From contig JAVGVS010000241.1 of the NCBI GenBank assembly GCA_032718565.1, positions 141,501 through 205,500 on the forward strand: 64,000 nt of DNA, read 5' to 3'. Every line of letters begins with the position of its first letter. The stretch's first letter is position 1. The translations under genes were made by a program, and so were the position numbers. The DNA is from Distichodus sexfasciatus (lineage: Eukaryota > Chordata > Actinopteri > Characiformes > Distichodontidae). Under the pieces are notes generated by a model. It saw only the letters and a program-made list of their open reading frames with translations, made no database searches and was not told where the DNA came from. Of this stretch, positions 35,101-50,100 are shown piece by piece.

Positions 35101-38100
35101 CATCGATTATGTGATTAATTTCAACACCCCTACCCTCTGTCGACCACATTTTTTATGTTTTTATTACTTAAGATTTTGCTTCTTAATTTCTCTTTAGTGA
35201 AAGTGAGTGATTTTGTCATCGTGAACACACCACAGTCCAGCACACAGTGCACCACAACGAAATGTGACGTCTGCATTTGACCCATCCGCGAAGGAGCGTT
35301 GGGCAGCTAACAAGGGCAGCGCCCGGGGGAGCAGTGCTTGGGGATGGTACCTTGCTCATGAGTAACTCAGTGGTAACTACCGGTCCTGGATTTGAACCTG
35401 CGACCTTCTGATGACGGAGCAAAAGCTTATCGTTACGCCACCAACTTTAATCTGTTTGCTTAATTTTTTGTTTTAAACTTTACTCGCATAAACACAGGAA
35501 TGAACAAGTTTGCAAGATGAACTCAGATTTTTGTGAAAAACAAAGGCATGAACCTGGGGAACTTGTGTCTTTGTGTTACTTGCAGGAGGAAAACCTGAAG
35601 ACGGTGCTGATGAATCCCAACATCGCCTCCGTGCAGACGAATGAGGTGGGCACCAAGCAGGCCGACTCCGTCTACTTCCTCCCCGTAACGCCACAGTTTG
35701 TGACGGAGGTGATCAAAGCCGAGAGGCCGGATGGCATCCTGCTCTCCATGGGGGGTCAGACGGCACTCAACTGTGGTGAGTCACCCGCAGGAAAAGTCAC
35801 CTCATGCCATTTCAAAAGGTCAGAGAGTTCATTAATACTTAAAGTGCCACTCTGCAATTCATGCATGACTAAAAGTCCACATTATCTTTTACACGTTAAT
35901 GGACAAATTGATTTCTTTGGGCATTGTCATTAGATTTTGGACAGTATTAGATTATTTGGAGTAGATATGAAAGCAGACTGCAACTGCATTCCTGGTCCTC
36001 TAAACATATTGATTATATTTGTAACATATTTTTGTTCACTTACTGGTGTTCATTTATTCATTTATCGAACCCTGCACATAAGTACTGCTTCGTAGTTTCT
36101 CAAATTGAACACCAGCACTGCCTTAATTTTAAGTGATGACTAATTACACGTTGAGCTGAATGTGAAATGTAAAATATTCACACAAAATGTTCTGCACTTC
36201 ATTTGCATGTAAAACTCACCAAATTCATTTTTCAGACTCAAAATGTGCAGCGTCCTCTCATTAACTCAGGTCCGAACTGTTCATTGTACAGAACAGTGTA
36301 TCATTTGCGTTTTAGTGGGGAGATTTTTTTTTCCCTCTGTATTTCTGTCACTGTTTAAAGTACTGTGCCGAAGTGATTGAGGCATAGCTAATGTTTCTAT
36401 TTGTATGCTTATGTGTCAACACACCTGTTGTGTTCATGTCTGCGTGGTCAGGAGTGGAGCTGTTTCGCAGCGGTGTTTTGCAGAAGTATGGTGTGAAGGT
36501 ATTGGGCACGCCTGTGGAGTCCATCATGGCCACAGAGGACAGACAGCTGTTCGCTGACAAGCTGATGGAGATTAATGAGAAAATCGCCCCGAGTATCGCT
36601 GTGGAGTCGGTGAGAGAGGACCTCTGCTCTGTTCCCTTCAGTCATTTTTAATTGTCAAAGAAATGTCATTCGGAGCATTTCAAATCACATCACTAGTCTG
36701 TGCTAACTTTGAAATTAGCTCAGGATGCCATAAACAAGCCAAGAAACGCACATACTTTTAAACTGAAATACAATGCAGATGAAATTGACCTGACAGTGTT
36801 GATGTTTGCAGTCATATGCCGCGATATCCTCTGGTGTCCTGTAGGTTGCTGACGCTCTGAAAGCAGCAGATACGATTGGCTACCCAGTTATGATACGCTC
36901 GGCCTATGCTCTGGGTGGCCTGGGGTCGGGCCTGTGCGCCAACAAAGAGAAGCTGGAAGAGACTGCTCATAAGGTGAGCTCATAAGGGTTATAGATTTCA
37001 TGGCTTTTCCATCACTCCTGGAACACTCCACATTTAATGAAGGAAAGTCAGTTTGATCCATGACTAGGGTTGGGTACCTTTCACATCTAAACCGATATCG
37101 GTACCGGTATCTGATACTAAACGGTGCCTTATTTAGAAACGTTTGCTCTGAGTCTGTAATAATCACTGGTTTGTATCAACATAAAAAATACAGTAATAAT
37201 AAATAAGCCCCAAACTAATTTCAAATGTTTTTATGTTACAGCTACAATTTAAATCTGTCTACGGTTTTTATGAAAATATCCCAGAACAAAAACAGATAAA
37301 CCACTAATCACCTAAAGCTGCAGTGGGACTTTTGTTGACGGAGTAGATTCGACGTTCTGGGTGTCGATGCTGGCTGCAGGTGTGACTGTCGGTGCAGGTG
37401 CTGTAGCTGGGGCTGTAGCTTTAAGAGCCTGTGTCCACGAGCGCTTTCTCGACGCTTGTTGTTGCTAAAAGCGTCGAAAAGTTACGACAAGCATCATTGG
37501 GCACTTTCGCGTTCTTCCCTATTTCATGTAAATATTCGTAAAGTGTTCCGTTGAGATCGGTCCGGAATTTGCACTGTCTGAGACTATTTTAGTAAAGAGC
37601 AGTTTTCGGCTTGTCGCCATGTTGTCACATTTCCTCGCAGTTTCTCTGCATCCGCGCTTTCTTCCCCTGGCAACCGTTGTCATGGTAAACAAACTAACAC
37701 TATAGCTTAAGTAGCAGATGGAAATATAACTGCAGTAAATATCTATAAATATTTCTGTGGTATTGCTGCTGTAAATGTAAACTGCATTGAAGCCCTGAGA
37801 TAACTTGATTAATTTAACCCTTTCACCCAGTTCGGTATGTCCTGCTCAGCTCGTGCGCGCCGCTGCTGATGAGTGCGAGAATGTACCGAAATTCGGCACG
37901 GTTTGATTTTACGTGATCTTGGTACCCAACCCTATCCATAACATGGCCAGTTTTTCATTGATTGCTAGATACATTTTCTGATGGTGACCTTTTTGAAGAC
38001 TTCAATAAAGTTTTATAAGATTATAAATGAAAAGCATTTCCTTATCACGATGATAGTTCTTGGGCATCTAAATGAAACTTCAAAAAATTACCTGGCTAAA

Positions 38101-41100
38101 TTGTACTTCATATTTACCTGGTCATACCGGGCTGACCCAGAGGAGGATGGGATGCTTTCTGAGTCTTGGTTACTCTCCAGATTTCTTTATATTAACTAAG
38201 TGTGCTTTCACACCTTAGTACGCTTGCTCTGGTCCGAATCAGCTGATAATTTTGTAAACTTATAGCATTTTCTCCTTGGTTCGGTTTGTTTTCACACGGG
38301 AAAAAATCCAAGCGCACCAAAATGTGTCCCTTTAAAACATGCAAGAACGTCCTCTCCGCTTATTGGTCAGATGTGTTTGCCGCGTGAACAAAAATGTAAA
38401 TACAGGAAGAAGATTCTGTGTTGACTGTTTCAAGATGGAGAACCTACGTGGACTGGTTGTTGCCCTGGTGATTACTTTCTACATCTTGTGCGTTCTTCAC
38501 TTCAGACGAATTATTGCGTTTGAAAATCAAGTGCGGTTACGGCTGGAAAACGGCGTATTAATGCGCTGCGTTCGCCGAAAGCGCCTATCGCAAAAATACA
38601 GGAGGTGGCGCGCATTAATAAGGAGGAACAGTGATTTGCTCATCATGCGAAATTTTTCTCGAAGATCCAACAGCTATGTATATCACGCGATTCACAGCCT
38701 TTGGTCCTGTTTTGGTTCGGTATGCTTTCTCACCAGGAGGACCGCACCAGAGTTCGCTAACTGATTCGGATCAAGACCACCTCTTTTTGGGGGTCTCGGT
38801 GCGGTTGTTTTGGTCCGCACCCGAGTGCGATTACCATGTTCACACCAGACCAATTGAACCGCACCAAGAGGGCAAACGAACTTGAGTTCGATTGAAGCGG
38901 ACTAAAGCCTGTAGGTGTGAAAGCACCCCTAAAAAAGCTGTTTTTTCTGTGCACTGTTACCTTTGACCGGCTCTGTGCGATCTCACACTCTTTAATATGT
39001 AAATCAGCTTTGTGACCATACCTGTAAAAAGTCCTATGTAAATAATAGAGGCCAAACTAAACATGGTCCACTGGAAATGGAAACGGCAACCCACTTTGGA
39101 CTTAAAACATAATTGTGTTGCAGCGAATAGGTTATGTGCCTCGTTGGTGGTAGACTCCGTGAGAAACCACCACAGCCTCCTAATTGAATGAATAGCCAAG
39201 TCTTCCACCACTAGGCTTCTAGCACATCTTTACTAGATGCTAGATATTTAGAAGCAGAAAAGACACACAGAACACTCATATAACTTGTAGCCAGAGATAT
39301 AACCAGTGCTCAGCTTCTCTGTCGTTGCTGTTGTGTTTTAGGCTCTGGCCATGAGCAGTCAGATCCTGGTGGAGAAGTCTTTGTTAGGATGGAAGGAGGT
39401 GGAGTACGAGGTGGTCAGAGACATTGCTGACAACTGTGTTACTGTCTGCAACATGGAGAACTTTGACCCGTTAGGCATCCACACAGGTAAACGTCTCTGC
39501 CATGGTTCTTTATATTCTACTGATGATTAGCTGCAGTCGTTAGAAAATGTCCTGTTTCAGTTCATAAACTTGCATTCAGTAAAAACTCCTGTGCTGCTTT
39601 GGTACAGTGCTTGTAGTAAACTTAAAGTAACCTTGTCACCTTGCTTTAAAAAGTTTGTGACAGATGCTGACCACCTGATCCTAGCACTGAAACTGACGTG
39701 TCTTAAAGTCCAGCAACACTGCTGCGTTTCATGCATTCGTAGCAACACAACCCACACACTAACTTGTCAGTGTCACTGCCGTGCTGCTCAACTGGGCTTC
39801 TACGAGCAGAACAGACCAGTGGTCAGGAGAGTAGAGGGTGTTTACGTCTAGTTAAAAACTGATCACATGTAACTCAGAGTGTTATGGAAGCCTATAGAGG
39901 ACACGTGTCAACGTATATTTTTTTCCTTATGCCGAGGCACCGACTTAAATTTCCTCGAGAAAACAACTTTTGTCACAAGTTTTTTCAGCTTGCTCAGTGG
40001 CGAACCTGTAAATGTCTGAGCCGCCTTCTCAGTTGACTGACACTGACATGATAATTGTCAAGCTCCAATAGACAGACTTTCGTTTGAACTTGTGGCAGCC
40101 CATAAACAGTAAAAAGTAAAATCAGACGTTCTTATGTGATGATAATGACATAGCGCCATAACAGAGAACTTCAGTGAAAATTAGACATGTTTAGATGCAA
40201 GATAACTTTCGTTTCTCAAGATCATGAATGAACTTAGTCTCGGTCTAGAGATAACGTCTTTCCTTATTATTAAATCACGAGATAAAAACTTATGATCTCA
40301 AGAAAATGACTTTCGTTATGTCAAGATTGCGAGAAAAATGCCAAGATAACAAAAAGAAAAATAATTTTGTGTCTTGGATTGACTTCTATAGAACGTGTAG
40401 CAACACGACTGTCCAAAATCAAGTTTAAATTTAAGTTAATTTAAGTGACTAATTGTCATTGTGAACACACGACAGCACACAGTGCACCACAACCAAATGT
40501 GACCTCTGCATTTGATACATCTGTGAACGAGCAGTCGGAGGCAGTGCTTGGGGACGGTACCTTGTTCATGAGTACCTCAGTGGCACATTTACCGGTCCGG
40601 AACTCAAACTGATGACCTTCCGATCACGGAGCCAACTTCCTAACCGTTAGACCACAATATGTGTACACTATGTAATTATTCTGCTGATTGAGGTTTTAGA
40701 AGAGAATGTTGGTCTGAACTTTTCCTCATTCTGTGAGGACAGACCCCCTACTAGAGGACTTGAGTATTGTGTCTGGAAAAGAAAATGACGTGAACATGTA
40801 TATAGAGTATGAAAATATAGAGGAAGTTGACTACGATCCTATAGATAGTTGACCAGGAGCTTTGGGGTCGTCTTTCTCACAAACCACTTTCATAATCCAT
40901 CTATTTTATAATAAGTGCCGTTCCATAAAGAGCTTGAACCTTCCTTACATGATTAATCACCATATTTCCTGTGAGAGGTGACTTAAGGAGATGCATCACC
41001 GCTTCCAGTTAATAACCCTCCCGTCCTCTCCACCCATTTTCGTCCCTTAGGTGACTCCATCGTGGTGGCGCCAAGCCAGACGCTGTCCAACGAGGAGTAT

Positions 41101-44100
41101 CACATGCTGCGGGAGACGGCCATCAAAGTGGTGCGACACCTGGGCATTGTGGGAGAGTGTAACATCCAGTACGCGCTGCACCCGTCCTCGCTGGAGTACT
41201 GCATCATCGAGGTCAACGCCCGACTCTCTCGGAGCTCCGCTCTGGCCTCTAAAGCAACAGGGTAAGGGGCCACTCAGAAACAAGGACCTGGAACGATGGG
41301 TCTTCTCTTTTAGCAGCGTTTGGGCAGAGTGGATAGAGAATTTTTCTTGATATTTCTTGGGGGTGAGCAGAATGGACAGGATTAGGGATGAGTGTGTAAG
41401 AGGGACAGCCTGCGTTGGACGATTTGGGTTCAAAGTCATGGAGGCGAGATTGAGGCGGTTTGGAGATGTGTAGAGAAGAGATGCTGAGTATACTGGAAGA
41501 AGGATGTTGAGGATGGGGCTGCCGGATAGGAGGAACAGAGGGAGGGCGTGCCGGTGGCTGGCGTGAAAGATGTGCAGTTGGTGGCGTAATGGTAGGGTGT
41601 TCGTCCTGTGAAGGTCGCAGGTTCGAATCCAGGACTCAGGTACTCATGAGGTTGTCCCCAAGCACTGCTCCTCGGGTGCTGCCCGTGTCAGCTGCCCACT
41701 GCTCCTTCACGGATGGGTTAAATGCAGAGGTCACGTTTCGTTGTGGTGCACTGTGCGCTGTGCTGTGGTGAGTTCACAATGACAAATAATGACTCAAAGT
41801 CAAAGTAAACTTTGTCATCTTGTCTATATATTGTACAGATATACAGAGAGACGAGAAGACGTGGCTCCAGTTTACACAGTGCAACAAGAAATAGAGAACA
41901 AAGAACAGATAGGGCACATGGAATAAACTATATATAAATAAATAGGGCACGAAATGTACATTTTGAGCTAGAAGTGGAAATTGACTGACAGTTTTCAATA
42001 TAAAAGATTTCGATATCCAGTCTATTAATAGAAGTGTATTCTTAAAAAGTCTGACTGAAATTTAAGTTTGTACAGATATTATAGCAGCATTGAAGAACCA
42101 TTCTGTACAATACTTTTCAATAATTTGTGCTCACTTTTACTATCTGACGTTGAACAATTTTATAAGAATGACTTATTTTACCTGTTTATACATGTATTGA
42201 TAATATGAGGTTATCCCCAATATCAAGTAAAGATCTACAGACGGGGAGACTCAGCATCCATGCTACCTACCAAAGATCTTTGAGGAAACGTGAGAAACCT
42301 CGCAATGTCAGAGTAGGACGGAAGATAGTTCAGTTGTTCGTCTGTTGCTGTTCTGTCCTGATGTGACAATGATGGGTTAAACTAGCAAACACAGTTGAAC
42401 ATCCTAGAACACACTACAACTCTGTGTCGTCAACCGGCGTTGTTGTTATTATTGTTGTCAACAGGCCAATTTGATACTGATATGTAATGCGCTTGTTCTT
42501 TATTCTTAACATTTTACCTTCACTTTCTGATAGCTTACACCGGAAGTACCCTCGCCCACCACAGATTTCGACCGTTAGTGGCCCCATCTTGCGCACAGAA
42601 GCAATTACAGGAACTTCCTGGAGCGACTTGAGGTTAAAAGTCTTGTTCAGGGTTCGTGAGCAGTGCTAAAGGTCACATAGAGCCAAACTCCAATATACGA
42701 CCTCGTGATTGAAAAATGTGTCTTAAAGAACACTAAAGAGAATAAATGCAGAGTTATTAGACGTACACAAAAGTGACGGGAGGCAAAATACAGCGATTGG
42801 CTTTGTTTGAGCTTCACCTGTGAAACAGAAGTTTCTGAAAGTTGCGTTGGACGAGAGAGCTTCACACTCTTTCTGGTTTCGCGTTTCTTGTCGCCGAAAC
42901 ATCGAGAAACGTCTCCTGCCAAAAGTTGACAACACATTGGAAGCCAGACTTTGAAAACACCCACCCACCCTCCCACCCACCAGCCATCCACTCTTGCTGT
43001 TTAGTGCGAAATGAAACTGTATATTTAGAAATAAATATTCATCTTGAATGCTTGGATGAGAAAGAAAACAAATTTGCATGGAACAATAGCACAGATTTAT
43101 TTCACATATTAAAAAAAGTGTGAAGGAAAGAGTTTAGCCTTCCACAGAAAACGAGACCACGCTTTGGGGCAGACGGACCTTCAGTAATGCTTTAAAGATG
43201 AACCTCAGTAGAAATCGCACGTCCAGGGCACGGCGTAATTCATAACCATATTAAATCAGTAACTAAAAACCCCGCACCGCTGACCTTCCGACCCCCTCCC
43301 CTCAGGTACCCTCTGGCATTTGTGGCGGCCAAGCTGGCGCTGGGCATCCCTCTGCCCGAGATCAAGAATGCCGTGTCTGGGAAGACCACCGCCTGCTTCG
43401 AGCCCAGTCTGGACTACATCGTGACTAAGATCCCTCGCTGGGACCTGGACCGCTTCCAGGGCATGTCCCGAGAGATCGGCAGCGCCATGAAGAGCGTAGG
43501 AGAGGTGAGAGACGTGGAGATAAACACTTACCTACGCCCGTCTAACAGATGCTACAAAGCACCGCCATAAGACCGCAGCTCAGACTGGGCTACAGGCCCA
43601 CTTACACTGCCGCCGTCTCCTTTATTTACTGCTGCTGTTTTTAAAATAACTGCACGGGTGGTGACCTGGAATCACACCAATCTGACAACAAATACTCAAC
43701 TGCTCCAAAGTCAGATTCAGAGCTGTGTCGCTTTTTCACAGCTATGAGTGTGTGCTCTCATTGTGTTTCTCTTCCCCTCTCTTCTCTTTTCTCACGCCTT
43801 TTCTTTCCCTCTCTCATCCCTTTGCTTCTGTCCTGTACGCTCACATCGCGTCTCCTCTCTTCTCACATTGCTTCTCTTTTCCTCTCTTGCGTTGTTTCGC
43901 TTCTCAATTGTCTCTCTTCCCTTTGTTCTCTCACATCACTCATCATTTTGCTCATCCTCTCTTCTCATATTGTTCCTCTTCTTTTCTGTTTTATCACATT
44001 GTTTCTCTTTTCTTCTTGCACAATTCTTCTCTTTTCTTTTCCCATATTGTTTCTCTTTCTCTTTTCTCTTCTCTCTCGTCTCTGCTCTTCTCACTCATTT

Positions 44101-47100
44101 CTGTTTGGTCCTCTATTTTTATCACATAAATTTCTCTTTTCTTCTCTCACATTGTTTCGCTTCTCAATTGTTTCTCTTCCCTTTGTTCTCTCACATCTCT
44201 TCTCTCATTACGTTGCTCATCCTCTCTTCTCACATTGTTCCTCTTCTTTTCTGTTTTATCACATTGTTTCTCTTTTCTTCTCTCACAATTCTTCTCTTTT
44301 CTTCTCCCATATTGTTTCTCTCCTCTTCCCTTTTTTCTCTTTTCTCTTCTCTCCTGCTGTTTCTCTTCTGTTCCATTGTTTCTCTTCTCTTTCTTCTCTC
44401 ACGTCATTTCTTTCCTGTCTCATCCCTGTTTTTGTCCCGTACGCTCACATCGCTTCTCCCACATTATTTCTATTCTCAAATCTTCTCACATTGTTTCTCT
44501 TTTGTCCTCTATTTTTATCACATTGGTTTCTCTTTTCTTCTCACACTATTTCTCCTTTCTTCTCTCACAGTGTTTCTTCTTTCTTCCTTCATGCTGTTTC
44601 TCTTCTCTTCTTTTACTGTTTCTCTTCTTTTCTCTATTTTTATCACATTGTTTGTCCTATCTTCTCTCACATTTTTTCTCGTTATTTCTCCTCTCTTTTC
44701 TCACGTTGTTCCTCTTTTCTTTTCTCTCACCGTTTCTGTTTTCTGACCTGACACGGCTTCCTTCTCTTCCCTTTCTTCTCTCACACTGTATGTCTGCTCT
44801 TGCGTCATTTCTCTTCTCTTCACGTAATTTCTCTTCTCTACTCTCGCCTCATCACCCATATTTTTCCTTTCTTCTCCCACATTCTCTTCTCCTCTCTCCC
44901 ACACTGGTCCTCTCTCCTCTCCTTTCCCATCTTGTTATTGCTCCGACATCCTGCTCCTCTCTTTTCCCACATTTCATCAACCCGTTTCTCCCGTGTGTCA
45001 GGTAATGGCGGTCGGCCGCACCTTTGAGGAGAGCATTCAGAAGGCGTTGCGGATGTGTCATCCCTCCGTGGACGGTTTTGTGCCCTGCCTGCCCCTGAAG
45101 AGAGCCTGGAGTGAGCAGCACGACCTGCACCAGGAGCTCTCCGTGCCCTCCAGCACTCGCATTTTCTCCATCGCCAAGGTAGCGCTCCTGACTTCCAAAT
45201 CCCACAATAATAAACACCATAAATAAAACATAGCGTCTGGGTTGAATACGTTCTACTTTTCAAAAAATCTGTACTGCTTTTTTAAACTATGCTGCGAGCA
45301 CTAACGAGGTTTAAGCAGCACCTAATTATAATTCATGACATAACGATTAGGTTTGAACAAAAACGCATGCGTGAATTTGTGCATCAGCGCTGTCTTTCTT
45401 CATGATTTCATCACTGCGTCAGTTTTTTGAGGTCAAGCAGTGAGTGGGTGGATTGAGGTTGCCTTTGGTAACGTTTCTTCACGCCTATTAAAATCACCAT
45501 CTGTTGCCAGGTCCATAAAGAATGGGCTAACCGACGCCTTAGCCCTACATTGAATTTTCTTTCAGAGTCACAAGTACCAGGTTCTTCTAGAACAACTTCA
45601 GATGAAGTGCAGCACTCAGTTTGTGTTTTAGTCACGTTGCTTTTACTGAGATTTTTTGTTTCCCCCCCCCGTTGCTGCTGTTCCTCTAATGGAATCTTTT
45701 TGAAAACACTCCCTCGCTGGAAGAGACCAGCTGGTCCTTTTGGAAACCGAATATTTCATGAGTGTCGAATGGAATTATTGGTGTTGGCAGATTTATTAAG
45801 AACTGATAGTCCAAATTGTATCAAGCTATGAAATATCAATAACTCTCAAGGTTGGCCTTCCAATAATAGCTCCACTGTAATTTCATATTGTTCCCAAGGG
45901 GCGCAATTTCCCTTAGACCTGCTTATGTCCCATAGGGGAGAACCGGGCACCGATTGGCCGGAAGCCCAAGTGGACCCCTCACCACGGCAACAGCGGGCCA
46001 CATCTCACTGGGCCCCGCACTTGATATTCAGCACGGGCAGCGAGCTCACAGCTTGCAATCAAGAGCCATTATTCCTCATTTAACAATGACCCGACGATGT
46101 GCTGAACAACTGGCCTCTTTTCGTGATTTTTATTGGACCGCTGATTGACTTGTTTCCAGACGGGAATTTAGATGCACCATGCGTTAACCTTTTTTCCCAG
46201 GCTCTGCACGACGGCGTCACCGTCGACCATATCCACCAGCTCACCGCCATCGATAAGTGGTTCCTGCACAAACTCAGGCGCATCACGGAGCTGCAGAAGT
46301 ACCTGAGTCAGTACGACAGGTGAGGGACGACACGCACAAAGCGAATCACACTCTTTATAACGACAGACGCCGGAACGTTCTCACTTGCAGTTGCAGCCGC
46401 TTCCCGCTAGGTGGCGATGTGGTGATACGTTTGAGTCGTATCGGAGACAAACTGCAGTCTTACTTTCAGCCAGTCAGACCCGGCGACGGCGGTTCCTTAC
46501 TTTAAGGTCCTCAAAGTCATATTTACATTGTGAGTCACCCCTCACGATGAACACCTCCGCCAGCAGTCGATGACGTTGAAAATCCAGTCAAACCTGCACT
46601 TTTCCCAGCGTGACGTGCTGCTACGAATACAACATTATAGAGTTAGATCTGTACACAAAAATGTTGCTTATGCTGATGAGATCACGTCTTGCTCATCACT
46701 GATTAATGTTAATGTTACAGTACTAGTATGCATTCTGACAAATTTTTAATCCCTTTAGATTCATATATTGTCATTTTGTATATTTTATTACTTATGACCA
46801 GGGATGGGTACCGGAACCCGGTACTAAACGGGCTCCTGGGATAAATTTTTCCAGACCGGATTACGGATAAGCTCTGACGTTAACAGTCCAGGAGAAATTA
46901 ATAATTCAGATTCATTGTTTCTACATAAAAGTAATCTTTCCCAGTTTATCTGACCAGCTCTCTTACTGATTAAGACGTTAATCTAGAGCGTTCTCTCTCG
47001 ATGCGTGGGGAAACTCTCCCACACACGCACCTAGATGCTGTTGCCGCTGCGCGATCTGCGCGATCTGCGTGCGTATGCGGAAAGTTCTGTTCCGCTTATT

Positions 47101-50100
47101 AGGGGTGCAAAAAAACCCTGAATCGAATCACGATTCTTTCTCTGCCGATTCAAATCGACTCATTTTTTCAACTAACAGGATGGCTTTAGTTTACTTTTTG
47201 CCCCACATGAGTCCACAACTAGAGCTGCAACTATCGATTCTTTTTGTAATTGAGTATTCTATCGATTTTTTTTTTCTTCAGTGAATCCAGTCATTTTTTT
47301 TTTCTTAAACAGAAAAAAGACAGTACCTTTGTTTTTAGGCTTATTCTAGTGTTTGAGTGGAAGTTAGCCATACACGCCTTATGTTGCTGTGTTCAGGACG
47401 TCCTGCACTACTCGGATTTGTCATAGTGTGATGTGTAAATGCTGACATAGTTATGAAATCAGCACATTTGTGATGTAAACTGACTTGCTCCTGTAGAAAT
47501 TTGTAGGTTTTTTTAGCTTTATGTAGAATAAAAGTGCGGAAACTGTAGAAATAATAACTAGAAATAGTAAAAACATTGTCTGTTTTATTGTCTGTTTAAG
47601 TTGCAGAGTTTTTATTATGCATTCTATGGCTTAACATTCTATTGCGGAAACACTTCCATTTGATATCCGTCAGAATATAGATTTTTTTAAAATAAATGTT
47701 TTATATTTTTCTTTCCTATTGATTACAATATAACATTATAAAATTGAAAAAATCTGAAGAAATACTGAAGTTTTGGCTCATTTTGAACCTCTTAGGACTG
47801 TAAAATGAGCTGCTTTTGGCCTACATTTCCCACAATCCCTTGCAGAGGCGCGTCACAATAAAGCGTTTGGGTGTGCGTTCTGGAATAAACTATGGAAAAT
47901 CTATGGGAAAATCTCCCACCGTGCTGTCTACACCCCACTTCCAGAGTGGTGACGTGTGTGGGCAGCAGCGGCTCATCTGCCTTTAGGAATACTAATGAGA
48001 AACAGTCTGTTCTGAAAGGGACTGAAATAGAAGGGTAAAAAGCAGGAGAAAATGCCTAATCTGAGAGGTACTTTCAGCAAACTACTTCAGAGACACGTTC
48101 AGTGGAGCTCATAGACTTATTTTAACTAATAAAATGTATAATACGGGACCTTTAAAGTACCGGAAATCAAACAGCTGAACACGATCTAAATGCGGGGCCT
48201 TACTCTTTTGCTTAAAAGCCTTTTTGCTTTTAGATATCAAGCTAGATTTGAGTATATTTCCTGTTTGACTGTTGACAGTACAGGATGCTGCTAAATGTTT
48301 GTCACTACTTTATATTTGAAATGTGTTTACTTGTCGGACTGGATTAGTTATATCATGTAATATTAGACATCACTCAAGGATTCAAGGTTTTGTGAACTGT
48401 ACAGATTGCTGCGTACGAAGCAGAGGGCCGTGCCACGCCGTACGTGGGTAGCAGCCAAGAAAAACTGTTTACTACCGAACACATTTTGATGACCAGCCTA
48501 ATCTGAAGGCTTCTCAAGCAAAAGTGAAAATCTTCACTGCATATGAGACAGCACCGCGTTTCTGATGATTTTGTTGGTCACTGTTGCTTTCTGACTCATC
48601 CCATGTGTGGTTCTAGTAGAAGCTCACAGATGGTGTGTGACTGGTGTAGCTGGTGAGTAGCTCGTCCACACCGACCACCACCACATCTCACACACACACA
48701 CACACCTGCTGCTACGTAACACACGCCTGCTGTAGCCTACTGAGGAGGAGTGGAAATTTGGTTTTTACTACTATAACGGCTGGCAAGTGTTGCTGATTTC
48801 GGGAATGTAGTACCACAACGCCTGGCACCTCATCTTGAGTTTTACACCTCGGCGTTTGTAGCATAATTTAGCCTCTTAAACCACCAATCGTGAATCGCTC
48901 ACGCTGGCAGCGGGGTTTGTGGTATCGCAACGAGGCACGGAGACGGTAACAATGGCGCAACTAGCAACCACCCGCCAGAACGTATCAGTATGTGTGCGTA
49001 CCAAACCCACCGTAATTAAGCTGGTATCACCATGGCCGTGGCGTTCTTTCAGCTGTTCTTATGCCAGCGTAGTCGTCTGCGTTCTGCTTTGTAGATTTGT
49101 TTTTGAGTTTGGTGAAGCTTCACGCTTGAAGTTTTTTTTTTTTTTAAGTTGAGAAGTTGGCTTATTTCTGCATAAGATTTGTGTTAATTTGAATGTTTTG
49201 TTGAACCCTGTTTCAATGGAACCTGTGTTTTTATATTTTGCTGGAATTTTACTCTTGCTCAGTTGAGCCTCTGTTTAGATCTCGTAAATTTGGCTAAAAA
49301 TATTATTTAAAAAAATGATGCACATGTGAAAGCTGTATTTCTTTAATTCAAATCATTTTGCTTAGATGTAATTGTTTTGTTATATTAGATATCTTTTATC
49401 TTTAGCTCCACAGTTCCAGGTGATTTGCTCCTGAAGGCTAAACAGGAAGGCTTCTCAGACCGGCAGCTTGGCCATGCCCTGAGCAGCTCTGAGGGGGAAG
49501 CTCGAGCCTTGAGGCTCGGCCACAACATCCGTCCCTGGGTGAAACAGGTCAGGACTGTCCTGCCCACAGGATCTGAGCGGTTACTTAATTTTTTTTATGC
49601 ATTCAGTTGTGCTAATGAATCTGAATTGCCTCCTTCATGTCGGTCTTCAACACACCTCTGCTTCTTTCTGTCTCTATCTCAGATTGACACACTGGCTGCA
49701 GAATATCCTGCCATCACCAACTATCTGTACTGTACCTACCACGGTCAGGTGAGCAGTGGTTTAATGGATTTTAATATACTTTTAATCATATAATAACTTA
49801 ATAATGAAAGAATAGAATTTTAATTACGTGTTATCATCAAACTGTACATTCTCACTCCCTTATTGCACATTACGTAGCAGCTTATGGCTCTTTAGAGAAA
49901 TAAGTGCAATAAGTGGACGGTCAGTAGAATGTAATATTTAAATAATTAAACCACTGGAGTTAAATATGTTAAGTATTGTATGGCTACGCACCGTATTCGG
50001 CCATGCAATTACGTTACTGTCATTTGACTGCATTTTATGACTGTGATTCTCGCTCTTTCTCTTGTTGGTACAGGAGCATGACTTGGACTTTCAGGACCAG

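Noticed and set aside
35216..35422. 68-codon minus-strand open frame
   Set aside because: It lies within a SINE family B copy; similar frames recur in other copies.
41589..41650. Possible tRNA gene (A and B box like sequences)
   Set aside because: No acceptor-stem pairing and the sequence continues into a SINE body; it is a tRNA-derived SINE head. The same applies at 18390 and 24283.
43744..44751. 335-, 332- and 256-codon open frames on the + strand
   Set aside because: They are Phe/Ser/Leu repeats in all three frames of a C/T-only tract, which cannot contain stop codons; no protein family signal.
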